The notes: a model not told the origin generated them from the letters alone. DNA of 64,000 nucleotides from CAJCIY01 sp964245825 (GCA_964245825.1 CAXTNT010000001.1:186001-250000), one strand, 5' to 3'; shown: positions 1 to 7,939, counted from the stretch's first letter. Program-made: numbers and translations.

Positions 1-636
1 CCGTCGGTCGGCGCGGCCTGGGTGCAGCGTGACCTGGGTGCCGTGGACGGGCCGCGGGTGGTGCAGGAGTGCGGCGCCGGCCTGCTGCCGCTGACGTTCC
101 GGCCCGACGGGTCGATCGAGCTGACCGGCGGTACGGCCAGCGTGGGCGCACCGCTCGACCCGGTGCCGTTGCTCGCGGCGGCGGGGCTCCCGGCGAGCGC
201 CGGGGTCGCGGGTCGCTCGACGCGGGCGGCCAGCACCGGCAACCCGTTCACGTACCTGCCCGTGCAGGCGTCGGCGCTGGCCGCGGCGCGACCTTCGCCG
301 GTGGTTGCGGATGCGCTGGCCGGTACCGGCGGCGGCGGGTTGTTCCTGTTCTCCTGGGATGCCGGCCGGGTCCGGGCGCGGATGTTCGCGCCCGGCCTCG
401 GGGTGGTCGAGGACCCGGCGACCGGCTCGGCGGCGACCGCCCTCGGTGCGTACCTGGCGGCCGAGGGGCTCGTCGGCGACGGGGAGACCTCGTACGAGAT
501 CAGCCAGGGCGTGGAGATGGGCCGGCCCTCGACCCTGCACGGCACGGTGGTCGTCGAGGGCGGGGTGGCGGCCGAGTGCCGGGTGTCCGGCCACGTCATC
601 CCGATCGCCGCCGGCCGGATTGAGGCGCCCGCCTGA
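1..636 (+). CDS. PhzF family protein (5' end outside window)
   Basis: This is the C-terminal part (about 211 residues) of a PhzF-type protein, a diaminopimelate-epimerase-like fold with isomerase activity in phenazine synthesis and many uncharacterised relatives. The motif EDPATGSAATALGAYL near window residue 135 is the family signature around the second active-site half. The reading frame is open from base 1, so the true start lies upstream; the GTG at 22 is internal to the fold. The substrate is unknown and no phenazine genes are nearby. It ends 69 bases before the convergent gene's stop. Confidence 0.85.
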   Translation, partial: PSVGAAWVQRDLGAVDGPRVVQECGAGLLPLTFRPDGSIELTGGTASVGAPLDPVPLLAAAGLPASAGVAGRSTRAASTGNPFTYLPVQASALAAARPSPVVADALAGTGGGGLFLFSWDAGRVRARMFAPGLGVVEDPATGSAATALGAYLAAEGLVGDGETSYEISQGVEMGRPSTLHGTVVVEGGVAAECRVSGHVIPIAAGRIEAPA

Positions 637-705
637 GGTCGAGGCGCGGCCAGGTCGCCGGTCCGCCAGCCCCACCATTCCCGCCGGGTCCTGCTCGCTC
701 GGAGG

Positions 706-1086
706 TCAGCGTATCTCGCCGGTCGGGGTGAGCCGGCTCAGGGCCGAGTGCTCCCGCCAGCGGGCGGTCGGGTCCGGCTCGGCATGGAGCCGGGCCTTGC
801 GCAGCAGGGGTTCCAGAGCCAGCCACTCGTCGCTGCCGACGGGGATCGCCGCGACGTCAGCGCTCCACGTGACCAGGCCCGCGCCGGTGTGCTTCGACCG
901 CACGGTCACCTCGGCCGCCCGTGCCTCGCCGAGCCCTGGCACGTCCTGCTCACCACCGCCGTGCAGGACGAAGTCGGCGCCGCCGTGCCAGACGTGCCAC
1001 ACCGCGCGCGGGGCGTGCGTGGCTACCGATACCCAGACGACGCCGCTCTTGCGGGTCGCCTCGTGCACGAGCGGCGGGACGTCCAC
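706..1086 (-). CDS. conserved hypothetical protein
   Basis: A 126-residue soluble protein with no family I can name. It has alternating hydrophobic strands (VVWVSVATHAPRAVWHVWHG) and several Trp residues, and could be a small flavin-binding split-barrel protein, but this is a guess. The chosen start is the GTG at 1086. The same frame stays open upstream to a stop near 1156 and reads plausibly coding (DPGRHYGRVDVPP), with no ATG or GTG there, so the real N-terminus may be longer with an unusual start. It is divergent from the EamA transporter gene. Confidence 0.6.
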   Translation of the reverse strand: MDVPPLVHEATRKSGVVWVSVATHAPRAVWHVWHGGADFVLHGGGEQDVPGLGEARAAEVTVRSKHTGAGLVTWSADVAAIPVGSDEWLALEPLLRKARLHAEPDPTARWREHSALSRLTPTGEIR

Positions 1087-1203
1087 CCGCCCATAGTGGC
1101 GGCCCGGGTCGACGGCGCGCTGGATCAGCGGTGATCGCGTCGGCGGCCGATCCGGTCAGCGAGGCGGCGCTGCTGGTCGGCGAGGTGGCGTTCGGTCGGC
1201 GGC

Positions 1204-2151
1204 ATGATGTGCCGGGTGTCGCTCGAGCGCGTGCCCGCCGCCCTCGAGCGGCCGGGACACCTCGCCCCGCCGCCGCCGCTGGACGCGCTGTTGCTCGCGG
1301 TCGCCCTGGTCGGCGTGTCCACGTCCGGCCCGCTGATCGCCGCCACCGCCGCCCCGGCGCTCGCGATCGCCTTCTGGCGCAACGCCTTCGCCACCGCGGT
1401 GCTGCTGCCGGTGGCCCTGGGCGGGGCATCGACCCGCGCCGAGCTCCGCGGCCTGGACCGCCGCGAGCGGCGCTTCGCCGTCGGCGCCGGCCTCCTGCTC
1501 GCCCTGCACTTCGCGACCTGGGTGCCGAGCGTCACGTACACCTCGGTCGCCTCCTCGACCGCGCTCGTCGCGACGCAGCCGGTCTGGGCGGCGCTGCTGG
1601 TACGTGTCCGCGGGGGCCGGCTGCCGGCGGCGGCGTGGTGGGGCATCTGGACGGCCGTGCTCGGCGCCGCGGTGCTGACGGGGGCGGACCTCAGCCTGAG
1701 CCCGCGGCACCTGGTCGGCGACCTGCTCGCCCTCGTGGGGGGCGGGTTCGCCGCGGCGTACGTGACGGCGGGCGGTGAGGTCCGGCGCAGCGTCGGCACC
1801 ACCACGTACACGACCGTCTGCTATGCGGTCACCGCCGTCGCGCTGCTCGTGGTCTGTCTCGTCGGCCGCCAGCACCTCGGCGGCTATCCCGCCTCGGCGT
1901 GGGTCAGGCTGGCCGCTCTCACCGTCGGCGCGCAGCTGCTCGGGCACAGCCTCATCAACCGGGTGCTGCGCAGCACCGGGCCGCTGGTGGTGAGCCTGGC
2001 GATCCTGTTCGAGGTGCCGGGCGCATCGCTCATCGCGGCCGTGTTCCTGAACCAGGGGATCCGCCTGGCCCAACTGCCCGGGGCGCTGCTGCTGCTGGTG
2101 GGGATCGCCACGGTGATCCGCGCGGGTGCGCGGGCCCAGCCGGTCGAGTGA
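1204..2151 (+). CDS. EamA/DMT family transporter
   Basis: A 315-residue integral membrane protein of the drug/metabolite transporter superfamily, with about ten hydrophobic segments arranged as two EamA repeats (roughly residues 25-155 and 165-305). The repeat motif FWRNAF near residue 58 matches the family's WR signature after the second helix. Such proteins export small metabolites or amino acids from the cytoplasm; the substrate cannot be read from the sequence. Two adjacent ATGs (1204 and 1207) are possible starts. The final segment IRLAQLPGALLLLVGIATV is a typical last helix. Confidence 0.85.
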   Translation: MMCRVSLERVPAALERPGHLAPPPPLDALLLAVALVGVSTSGPLIAATAAPALAIAFWRNAFATAVLLPVALGGASTRAELRGLDRRERRFAVGAGLLLALHFATWVPSVTYTSVASSTALVATQPVWAALLVRVRGGRLPAAAWWGIWTAVLGAAVLTGADLSLSPRHLVGDLLALVGGGFAAAYVTAGGEVRRSVGTTTYTTVCYAVTAVALLVVCLVGRQHLGGYPASAWVRLAALTVGAQLLGHSLINRVLRSTGPLVVSLAILFEVPGASLIAAVFLNQGIRLAQLPGALLLLVGIATVIRAGARAQPVE

Positions 2152-2190
2152 CCGTCGCTACTCTCGTCCGACCACTCGAAGGAGAGTCCC

Positions 2191-3153
2191 GTGCCGTCAG
2201 CGCAGATACGTTCCCGCCGCTCGTGCCTGGCCGTGCCGGGCAGCAACCCGCGCTTCTTGGAGAAGGCCAAGGGGCTCCCCGCCGACCAGGTCTTCCTCGA
2301 CCTCGAGGACGCGTGCGCGCCGCTGATGAAGCCACAGGGACGCAAGAACATCGTCGCGGCCCTCAACGACGGTGGCTGGGGCGAGAAGGTCCGCGTCGTC
2401 CGGGTCAACGACTGGACGACGGAGTGGACGTACCGCGACGTCATCGAGGTGGTGGAGGGCGCCGGCGCCAACCTCGACGCCATCATGCTGCCGAAGGTGC
2501 AGGACGCCGCCCAGGTCGTCGCGCTCGACACGCTGCTGACGCAGATCGAGAAGACGGTGGGCCTGGAGGTCGGCCGGATCGGCATCGAGGCGCAGATCGA
2601 GAACGCCATCGGCCTGGTCAACGTCGACGCGATCGCCGCGGCCAGTCCGCGTACCGAGACGATCATCTTCGGGCCGGCGGACTTCATGGCCAGCATCAAC
2701 ATGAAGTCGCTCGTCGTGGGGGAGCAGCCGCCCGGGTACGACGTGGGCGATGCCTACCACTACATCCTGATGCGGATCCTGATGGCCGCGCGGTCCTACG
2801 GCCTGCAGGCGATCGACGGCCCGTACCTGCAGATCCGTGACGTCGAGGGATTCACCCGCGTCGCGAAGCGCTCGGCGGCGCTTGGCTTCGACGGCAAGTG
2901 GGTTCTGCACCCCGGCCAGGTCGACGCGGCCAATGACACCTACAGCCCAGGACAGTCCGACTACGACCATGCCGAGCTGATCTTGGACGCCCATGCCTTC
3001 TACACGTCCGAGGCCGGCGGCATGAAGGGCTCGGCGATGATCGGGGACGAGATGATCGACGAGGCCTCCCGCAAGATGGCGATCGTGATCGCGGGCAAGG
3101 GCCGCGCGGCCGGCATGGTGCGCACCACCGCCTTCACGCCGCCGGAGGGCTGA
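2191..3153 (+). CDS. mcl: HpcH/HpaI (CitE-like) CoA-ester lyase, probable malyl/methylmalyl-CoA lyase
   Basis: A 320-residue TIM-barrel lyase of the HpcH/HpaI aldolase/citrate lyase beta family. Family features are SCLAVPGSNPRFLEKA (residues 11-26), DLEDACAP (acidic residues of the metal site), IEAQIENAIGL with the metal-binding Glu, and FGPADF with the metal-binding Asp. The whole sequence closely resembles, from memory, the lyase found beside crotonyl-CoA carboxylase/reductase in Streptomyces, which cleaves malyl-CoA or beta-methylmalyl-CoA in the ethylmalonyl-CoA pathway. The GTG start follows an AAGGAG site. An acyl-CoA dehydrogenase and a MaoC hydratase of the same pathway lie downstream in this window. 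Confidence 0.85.
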   Translation: MPSAQIRSRRSCLAVPGSNPRFLEKAKGLPADQVFLDLEDACAPLMKPQGRKNIVAALNDGGWGEKVRVVRVNDWTTEWTYRDVIEVVEGAGANLDAIMLPKVQDAAQVVALDTLLTQIEKTVGLEVGRIGIEAQIENAIGLVNVDAIAAASPRTETIIFGPADFMASINMKSLVVGEQPPGYDVGDAYHYILMRILMAARSYGLQAIDGPYLQIRDVEGFTRVAKRSAALGFDGKWVLHPGQVDAANDTYSPGQSDYDHAELILDAHAFYTSEAGGMKGSAMIGDEMIDEASRKMAIVIAGKGRAAGMVRTTAFTPPEG

Positions 3154-3156
3154 GCG

Positions 3157-3513
3157 ATCCCGCCCTACGCCGGCGCGCTCATCACGGCGTTCTACGCCGC
3201 CTTCGACCGACTCGACTGGCCGGCCGTCGTAGCCCTGGTGACCCCGGACGTGCAGTGGCACCTGCTCTCCGACGAGGGCGAGCTGGCAGGCGTGGGGCGG
3301 GAGAGCACGCTCACCTCGCTCGCGGCGTTGCTCGGTCCGGTCGAGGGTCTCGCGACCACCCTCCGCGCCGTGTACGACGAGGGCACCGCCGCGGCGGTCT
3401 TCACCAGCGTGGTGACGACGACGGGCGGCGTGCCGGCCACCACCGAGTGGCTCGACTCGTTCCGGTTCGCCGACGGCTTCGTCAGCCGGTACGTGAGCCT
3501 CCAGATCGGCTGA
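3157..3513 (+). CDS. SnoaL/NTF2-like protein with no canonical full-length start
   Basis: A small NTF2/SnoaL-fold protein; members are often isomerases, hydratases or binding domains. The first helix, ITAFYAAFDRLDWPAVVALV, is typical of the fold but lies upstream of the only canonical start, GTG 3238, which would remove it. The frame is the lyase frame immediately after its TGA (3151-3153), and there is no ATG, GTG, TTG or CTG between that stop and CTG 3235. A GGAGGG site (3144-3149) lies seven bases before an ATC at 3157, used here as a tentative start. Stop readthrough, a mutated start codon or a sequence error are alternatives. The function is unknown. Confidence 0.6.
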   Translation: MPPYAGALITAFYAAFDRLDWPAVVALVTPDVQWHLLSDEGELAGVGRESTLTSLAALLGPVEGLATTLRAVYDEGTAAAVFTSVVTTTGGVPATTEWLDSFRFADGFVSRYVSLQIG

Positions 3514-3708
3514 TCAGTCGGGGACCTCGACCGACCGCTCGGCGAAGTCCGGCGCCTCGCGGCGCACGACGCAGAAGGGCACGAGGTCGAGGTAGACGCG
3601 AGCTGCGGCCGTGCCCACGTCCTGGATGCCGATCGGGCTCGTCGACGCGGCGTCGTGCGTCGCGGCGGGCGCGTCGAGCACGCCGGTGCGGAGCAGGACC
3701 CGGTGCAC
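3514..3708 (-). CDS. small hypothetical protein
   Basis: A possible 64-residue protein starting at GTG 3708 and ending in TGA next to the stop of the convergent SnoaL-like gene; the two stops share the palindrome TGATCA. Its C-terminal part (VYLDLVPFCVVRREAPDF) looks like real protein, with alternating strands and a charged end, rather than the Arg/Ala-rich translation typical of shadow frames here. The frame runs open far upstream through the antisense of the dehydrogenase gene, so the start is uncertain. I recognise no family. Confidence 0.35.
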   Translation of the reverse strand: MHRVLLRTGVLDAPAATHDAASTSPIGIQDVGTAAARVYLDLVPFCVVRREAPDFAERSVEVPD

Positions 3709-3774
3709 CGGGCCAGTTGGCGCACACGGGGGATACTCGGCAGCCGACGCACCCGCCCCCCGAAGGAGCCGACG

Positions 3775-4977
3775 ATGGCCCGCCTCGCCCAGACCTCCGG
3801 ACTGACCGACGTGCAGACCGAGATCCTGCGGACGGTCCGGGACTTCGTGGACAAGGAGATCATCCCGCACGCCACCGACCTCGAGCACAAGGACGAGTTC
3901 CCCGAGGCGATCGTCGAGGGCATGAAGGAGATGGGCCTGTTCGGGCTCATGATCCCGGAGGAGTACGGCGGTCTCGGCGAGTCGCTGCTGACCTACGCCC
4001 TCACGGTGGAGGAGATCGCCCGCGGCTGGATGAGCGTCTCCGGGGTGATCAACACGCACTTCATCGTCGCGTACATGCTGATGCACCACGGCACCGAGGA
4101 GCAGAAGCAGCGGCTGCTGCCCCTGATGGCGACGGGACAGGTGCGCGGGGCCTTCTCGATGAGCGAACCGCACTGTGGCAGCGACGTGGCGGCGATCACG
4201 TCGAAGGCGGTCCGTGACGGCGACGAGTACGTGCTCGACGGCCAGAAGATGTGGCTGACCAACGGCGCCCGCTCGGGGGTGGTGGCGACGCTCGTGCGTA
4301 CCGACGAGGGCGGCGACTCGGTCTACCAGAACATGACCACGTTCCTGATCGAGAAGGAGCCGGGGTACGGCGAGGCGCGGCAGGGGGTCACGATCCCCAG
4401 CAAGATCGACAAGATGGGCTACAAGGGCGTCGAGACCACCGAGATGATCCTCGAGGGGGCGCGGCTGCCGGCCGCGGCGGTGCTCGGCGGCGAAGCGGGC
4501 CGGGGCAGGGGCTTCTATCAGATGATGGACGGCGTCGAGGTGGGCCGTGTGAACGTCGCCGCCCGCGCGTGTGGCATCTCCATCCGCGCCTTCGAGCTCG
4601 CCATCGCGTACGCGCAGCAGCGACACACCTTCGGGAAGCCTCTCTCGGGGCACCAGGCCATCGCCTTCAAGCTCGCCGAGATGGGCACCAAGGTCGAGGC
4701 GGCGCACGCGCTGATGATCAACGCCGCGCGACTCAAGGACGCCGGTGAGCGCAATGACGTCGAGGCCGGGATGGCCAAGCTGCTCGCCAGCGAATACTGC
4801 GCCGAGGTCACCCAGGAGAGCTTCCGGATCCACGGCGGGTACGGCTACGCCAAGGAGTACGAGATCGAGCGGCTGATGCGCGAGGCGCCGTTCCTGCTCA
4901 TCGGCGAGGGGACCAGCGAGATCCAGAAGACCATCATCAGCCGCGGTCTGCTCAAGCAGTACAAAGCCCAGGGCTGA
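3775..4977 (+). CDS. acyl-CoA dehydrogenase, candidate methylsuccinyl-CoA dehydrogenase
   Basis: A 400-residue flavin-dependent acyl-CoA dehydrogenase with all three domains: an N-terminal helical domain (MIPEEYGGLGES), a middle beta-domain with the FAD and substrate loop (GAFSMSEPHCGSDVAA, then WLTNGA), and a C-terminal helical domain (RHTFGKPL, IHGGYGYAKEYEIERLMREA). It would oxidise an acyl-CoA to the enoyl-CoA and pass electrons to ETF. It resembles the dehydrogenase found with ccr/ecm/mcl genes in Streptomyces, so methylsuccinyl-CoA is the likely substrate; this rests on context and recalled similarity. The ATG at 3775 follows AAGGAG (3763-3768); longer versions of the frame lack a ribosome site. 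Confidence 0.9.
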   Translation: MARLAQTSGLTDVQTEILRTVRDFVDKEIIPHATDLEHKDEFPEAIVEGMKEMGLFGLMIPEEYGGLGESLLTYALTVEEIARGWMSVSGVINTHFIVAYMLMHHGTEEQKQRLLPLMATGQVRGAFSMSEPHCGSDVAAITSKAVRDGDEYVLDGQKMWLTNGARSGVVATLVRTDEGGDSVYQNMTTFLIEKEPGYGEARQGVTIPSKIDKMGYKGVETTEMILEGARLPAAAVLGGEAGRGRGFYQMMDGVEVGRVNVAARACGISIRAFELAIAYAQQRHTFGKPLSGHQAIAFKLAEMGTKVEAAHALMINAARLKDAGERNDVEAGMAKLLASEYCAEVTQESFRIHGGYGYAKEYEIERLMREAPFLLIGEGTSEIQKTIISRGLLKQYKAQG

Positions 4978-4998
4978 CCTCGCCCGCCCAGCCCCCTC

Positions 4999-5066
4999 CC
5001 CGCCGAGATGCGGCGTGTTCACCGCGACACGCCGTCCGCCGCGTACATCTGCCACATCTCGGCGGG
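4999..5066. repeat. nested inverted repeat between the dehydrogenase and gad genes
   Basis: The outer arms are a perfect 12-bp inverted repeat, CCCGCCGAGATG (4999-5010) and CATCTCGGCGGG (5055-5066). Just inside lies a second perfect repeat, CGGCGTGT (5011-5018) and ACACGCCG (5027-5034). RNA from either strand could form a branched or stacked hairpin. It follows the dehydrogenase stop by about 20 bases and precedes the gad start by about 100. It has no T-run, so a factor-independent terminator is possible but not typical; a leader structure for gad is equally possible. Confidence 0.75.
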
Positions 5067-5087
5067 TGGGCGGCTCGGCGGTGGGGG

Positions 5088-5136
5088 CGCGGCGTGGTGG
5101 GGGGCGCGGCGTGGTGGGGGCGCGGCGTGGTGGGGG
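5088..5136. repeat. three tandem copies of a 16-17 bp G-rich unit
   Basis: CGCGGCGTGGTGGGGG is repeated three times (5088-5104 with one extra G, 5105-5120, 5121-5136), ending 26 bases before the gad start. The plus strand carries regular runs of five or six G, which could form a G-quadruplex or make copy number unstable. It may sit in the promoter or leader of the gad gene. Confidence 0.8.
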
Positions 5137-5162
5137 CGCGTGCCAGTGGCAGGGTGGACGCC

Positions 5163-6554
5163 ATGGCCCTGCCTGCCGGTCCCGACCGCCGCCACCGCGG
5201 CCACAGCAACCCGTTCACCGACGTCGCGAACCCGGCGTTCGGGCGTGAGGTCCAGCCGCCGCTGGACGCGCTGGCCGCCGAACCGGTCCCGCCGGAGGTG
5301 GCGTACCAGTCGATCCACGACGAGCTGCTGCTGGACGGGAGCGCGCGGCTGAATCTCGCCACGTTCGTCGGTACGTGGATGGAGCCGGCGGCGACCCGGC
5401 TGATGGCCGAGTCCGTCGACAAGAACATGATCGACAAGGACGAGTACCCGCAGACCGCCGCGATCGAGCAGCGGTGCGTACGGATCCTGGCCGACCTGTG
5501 GCACGCCCCGGACCCGACGGCGGCCACGGGCTGCTCGACGACCGGCTCGAGCGAGGCGTGCATGCTCGCGGGGATGGCGCTCAAATGGCGCTGGCGGGCC
5601 CGGGTCGGTGCGGATGCGACCCGCAGGCCCAACCTGGTGATGGGGGCCAACGTCCAGGTCTGTTGGGAGAAGTTCTGCCGCTACTGGGAGGTCGAACCCC
5701 GGCTCGTGCCGGTCGAGGGTGACCGCCTGCATCTGGGCGCGGCCGAGGCGGCGGCGGCCTGCGACGAGAACACCATCGGGGTGGTCGCGATCCTCGGCTC
5801 GACGTACGACGGGAGCTACGAGCCGGTGGCGGAGATCGCCGCGGCCCTGGACGCCCTCGCCGCCCGCGGTGGCCCGGACGTCTCGATCCACGTGGACGCG
5901 GCCTCGGGCGGCATGATCGCGCCGTTCCTGGACGAGGAGCTGGTCTGGGACTTCCGGCTGCCCCGAGTCGCCTCGATCAACACCTCGGGCCACAAGTACG
6001 GCCTGGTCTATCCGGGTGTCGGCTGGGCGCTCTGGCGCGATCAGGCCTCGCTGCCCGACGAGCTCGTCTTCACCGTCGACTACCTCGGCGGCCAGATGCC
6101 GACATTCGCGTTGAACTTCTCCCGGCCCGGCAGTGAGGTGGTCGCGCAGTACTACAACTTTTTCCGCCTCGGGTTCCGCGGCTTCTGCGACGTCCAGCAG
6201 GCGGCCCGCGACGTCGCGCTCCAGCTTGCCGCGGCAGTGGAGCACTACGAGCAGTTCGAGCTGGTTACGCGCGGCGACCAGCTCCCGGTGCTGGCGTTCC
6301 GGACGGCCGACAGCGTGCGCGGCTGGGATGTGTTCGCGGTCTCCCGGGGGCTGCGCGAGCACGGCTGGCAGGTGCCGGCGTACCGCTTCCCGAAGAACCG
6401 GGAGGATCTCGCGGTGCTGCGGGTCGTCTGCCGCAACGGCTTCTCCTCGAGCCTTGCCGACCTCTTCCTCGCCGACCTGCGCACTGTGGTGGACACCCTC
6501 GAGCGGGAGGCGGCTTCCGGCGACCGGTCCGGGCCCGCGAGCTTCCACCACTGA
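5163..6554 (+). CDS. gadB: glutamate decarboxylase (PLP-dependent)
   Basis: A 463-residue group II PLP-dependent decarboxylase that converts L-glutamate to GABA while consuming a proton, a classic acid-stress reaction in the cytoplasm. Diagnostic features are TGCSTTGSSEACMLAGMALK in the phosphate-binding region, HVDAASGGMIAPF with the PLP-contacting Asp, and INTSGHKYGLVYPGVGW with the cofactor Lys near residue 276. The length equals the bacterial GadB norm. The ATG at 5163 is the first start giving the family N-terminus; upstream codons lie in G-rich repeats. No GABA/glutamate antiporter is adjacent. It separates the dehydrogenase from the MaoC gene. Confidence 0.93.
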   Translation: MALPAGPDRRHRGHSNPFTDVANPAFGREVQPPLDALAAEPVPPEVAYQSIHDELLLDGSARLNLATFVGTWMEPAATRLMAESVDKNMIDKDEYPQTAAIEQRCVRILADLWHAPDPTAATGCSTTGSSEACMLAGMALKWRWRARVGADATRRPNLVMGANVQVCWEKFCRYWEVEPRLVPVEGDRLHLGAAEAAAACDENTIGVVAILGSTYDGSYEPVAEIAAALDALAARGGPDVSIHVDAASGGMIAPFLDEELVWDFRLPRVASINTSGHKYGLVYPGVGWALWRDQASLPDELVFTVDYLGGQMPTFALNFSRPGSEVVAQYYNFFRLGFRGFCDVQQAARDVALQLAAAVEHYEQFELVTRGDQLPVLAFRTADSVRGWDVFAVSRGLREHGWQVPAYRFPKNREDLAVLRVVCRNGFSSSLADLFLADLRTVVDTLEREAASGDRSGPASFHH

Positions 6555-6644
6555 CGTACCTCAGGCGGCGCATGGCGCGCTCTCATCGCCCGCTCAGTGC
6601 AGCGGGGCATCGTCGAGATGTCCCCGCGACGTCCTGGAGGAACG

Positions 6645-6926
6645 ATGAGCGCGACCACGTACGGCGGGCCGGGTGGTCTCAGCCGCGGTCGCGCCTCGCT
6701 GGCCGGCGCCGTGAGCGCCGGGTGGCTCGGCATGCTGGCCGGGCTGGTGGCCGGCATCGTCACCGCCACCGGTGACCGGGTCTACCTGCTGGGGGTCGAC
6801 GGCCTGCTGTGGGGCGCGGTGCTCGGTGCGGTGGTCGGGCTCCTCGCGCAGGTGACCGAACGGCGCAGCGATCGCGAGGCCCGGCGGTCGCTAGCCGCGG
6901 CGGTCGCTAGCCGCGGCGGTCGCTAG
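6645..6926 (+). CDS. small membrane protein
   Basis: A 93-residue protein with two hydrophobic segments (about residues 22-42, AGWLGMLAGLVAGIVTA, and 50-68, GLLWGAVLGAVVGLLAQV) and a basic C-terminus. It resembles glycine-zipper membrane proteins but has no assigned function. The ATG at 6645 follows GGAGG (6636-6640). The last 45 bases are made of a 16-bp tandem repeat that supplies the C-terminus and the stop codon. Confidence 0.65.
   Translation: MSATTYGGPGGLSRGRASLAGAVSAGWLGMLAGLVAGIVTATGDRVYLLGVDGLLWGAVLGAVVGLLAQVTERRSDREARRSLAAAVASRGGR
6882..6926. repeat. 16-bp tandem repeat forming a gene's 3' end
   Basis: CGGCGGTCGCTAGCCG occurs at 6882-6897 and 6898-6913, followed by a 13-base partial copy at 6914-6926. 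Sixteen is not a multiple of three, so each copy is read in a different frame, and the TAG contained in every copy is a stop only in the third. Gain or loss of one copy would change the C-terminus of the upstream membrane protein. The last bases also overlap the stop region of the convergent gene. Confidence 0.85.
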
Positions 6927-7225
6927 GCCCGCCGGTCGTGGACCGCGTACGCGGCCCCCGCCGCGACCGCGGTCACCGCACCCACTGAACGCCACGGGCC
7001 GAGCTTCCGGGCCAGCGGGTGCGAGCCGCCCATCGCCACCACGTAGAGCCCGGCCAGGGGTACGGCGCGCCGCGCACCGCCGCCGCGCAGCCAGGAGCGC
7101 CCGGCGAGCGCGCCGGCCGCGGCGAACAACGCGCCGCCCAGCTCACGCCGGCCAGTGCTGCGGGCGAGCTCGAAGCCACCGACGAGACCGGTCGCGACGA
7201 GGACGGAGGACGGGAGGTGGGCCAC
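6923..7225 (-). CDS. small hydrophobic hypothetical protein
   Basis: A 100-residue protein with several Ala/Gly/Leu-rich segments (SSVLVATGLVGG, LFAAAGALAG, VPLAGLYVVAMGG, VGAVTAVAAGAAYAV), probably three or four short membrane helices. No family is recognised. The GTG at 7225 is preferred because a TAGGGT hexamer lies seven bases upstream, the leaderless arrangement seen repeatedly here; the frame stays open far beyond it on the minus strand without coding character. It converges on the upstream membrane protein gene and overlaps it by four bases. Confidence 0.6.
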   Translation of the reverse strand: MAHLPSSVLVATGLVGGFELARSTGRRELGGALFAAAGALAGRSWLRGGGARRAVPLAGLYVVAMGGSHPLARKLGPWRSVGAVTAVAAGAAYAVHDRRA

Positions 7226-7232
7226 GCGTCCA

Positions 7233-7238
7233 ACCCTA
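7233..7238 (-). promoter_or_regulatory. -10 element for leaderless gene starting at 7225
   Basis: On the minus strand TAGGGT ends seven bases before GTG 7225. No clear -35 is visible. It forms a divergent pair with TAATCT at 7304-7309. Confidence 0.45.
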
Positions 7239-7303
7239 CGACGCTGGCTCGCGGGCCGACCGACCCTCGCCACGATCGGGTGCGATCCCTTGCGGCGCAA
7301 GGC

Positions 7304-7309
7304 TAATCT
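7304..7309 (+). promoter_or_regulatory. -10 element for leaderless SUFU-domain gene
   Basis: TAATCT is followed by seven bases and then GTG 7317, placing transcription start at or next to the start codon. Confidence 0.5.
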
Positions 7310-7316
7310 CGACCCG

Positions 7317-7880
7317 GTGATCTCGTCGGACGCCGTGCTGACGCTGATGGAGGCGCACCTGCTCACCGTGCTCGGCGAGGCCTCCGGCCGGGCCGGGGTC
7401 TCCTTCGTGGGTGCCGACCGCGTCGACGTGCTGCGGTTCGGTCCCGACCCCGAAGGCCTCTGCCGGTACGTGACCCTCGGCATGAGCGGTACGCCGATGA
7501 CCGAGGCGGGCGGGGCGAGCGGTCCGCGCGCCGAGCTGCTGCTCACCATCCGGGGCCGGCGCGACACCGTGCTGCGGCGGCTGGCCGTGCTGGCCGCGTC
7601 GCCGGTGGTGGAGGGAGTGGTCATCCGCCCAGGTGCCCGGCTCGGGCTCGGCGAGCCGTTGTGGGACGGCGCCGGGTTCGCCGCGGTGTTGGTGGGTGCT
7701 GCGGGCGGCACCATCGCCTCCCTCGATGACCCGCCGGTCGACATCCTGCCGCTGCTGCCCATGACCCCGGGCGAGGCCGCGTGGGCGCGGGTGCACGGGG
7801 GCGCCGCGCTGGAGCAGCGGTGGCTCGGTCAGGGCGTGGACCTGCGTGACCCGCATCGCCGGGCGGCAGACCTGACCTGA
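7317..7880 (+). CDS. suppressor of fused (SUFU) domain protein
   Basis: A 187-residue protein with the SUFU domain. In bacteria this domain is widespread and linked to toxin-immunity or peptide-binding roles; its exact function is unknown. The conserved C-terminal block LLPMTPGEAAWARVHG near residues 143-158, followed by ALEQRW, is typical. The GTG start is set by the TAATCT element seven bases upstream. The stop codon falls in a 5-bp tandem repeat (cctga, four copies, 7871-7890), so slippage there would scarcely alter the protein. No polymorphic toxin gene is adjacent. Confidence 0.75.
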   Translation: MISSDAVLTLMEAHLLTVLGEASGRAGVSFVGADRVDVLRFGPDPEGLCRYVTLGMSGTPMTEAGGASGPRAELLLTIRGRRDTVLRRLAVLAASPVVEGVVIRPGARLGLGEPLWDGAGFAAVLVGAAGGTIASLDDPPVDILPLLPMTPGEAAWARVHGGAALEQRWLGQGVDLRDPHRRAADLT

Positions 7881-7939
7881 CCTGACCTGACCGCTCGTCC
7901 CGTACGGTGGCGGTCCGCTCGGAGACAGGAGGAGCTGGC

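Noticed and set aside
3514..5055. 513-residue open frame antisense to the acyl-CoA dehydrogenase
   Set aside because: Beyond the last 64 codons it is the complement of a strongly conserved gene and rich in Arg/His/Leu, as expected of shadow frames at this GC content.
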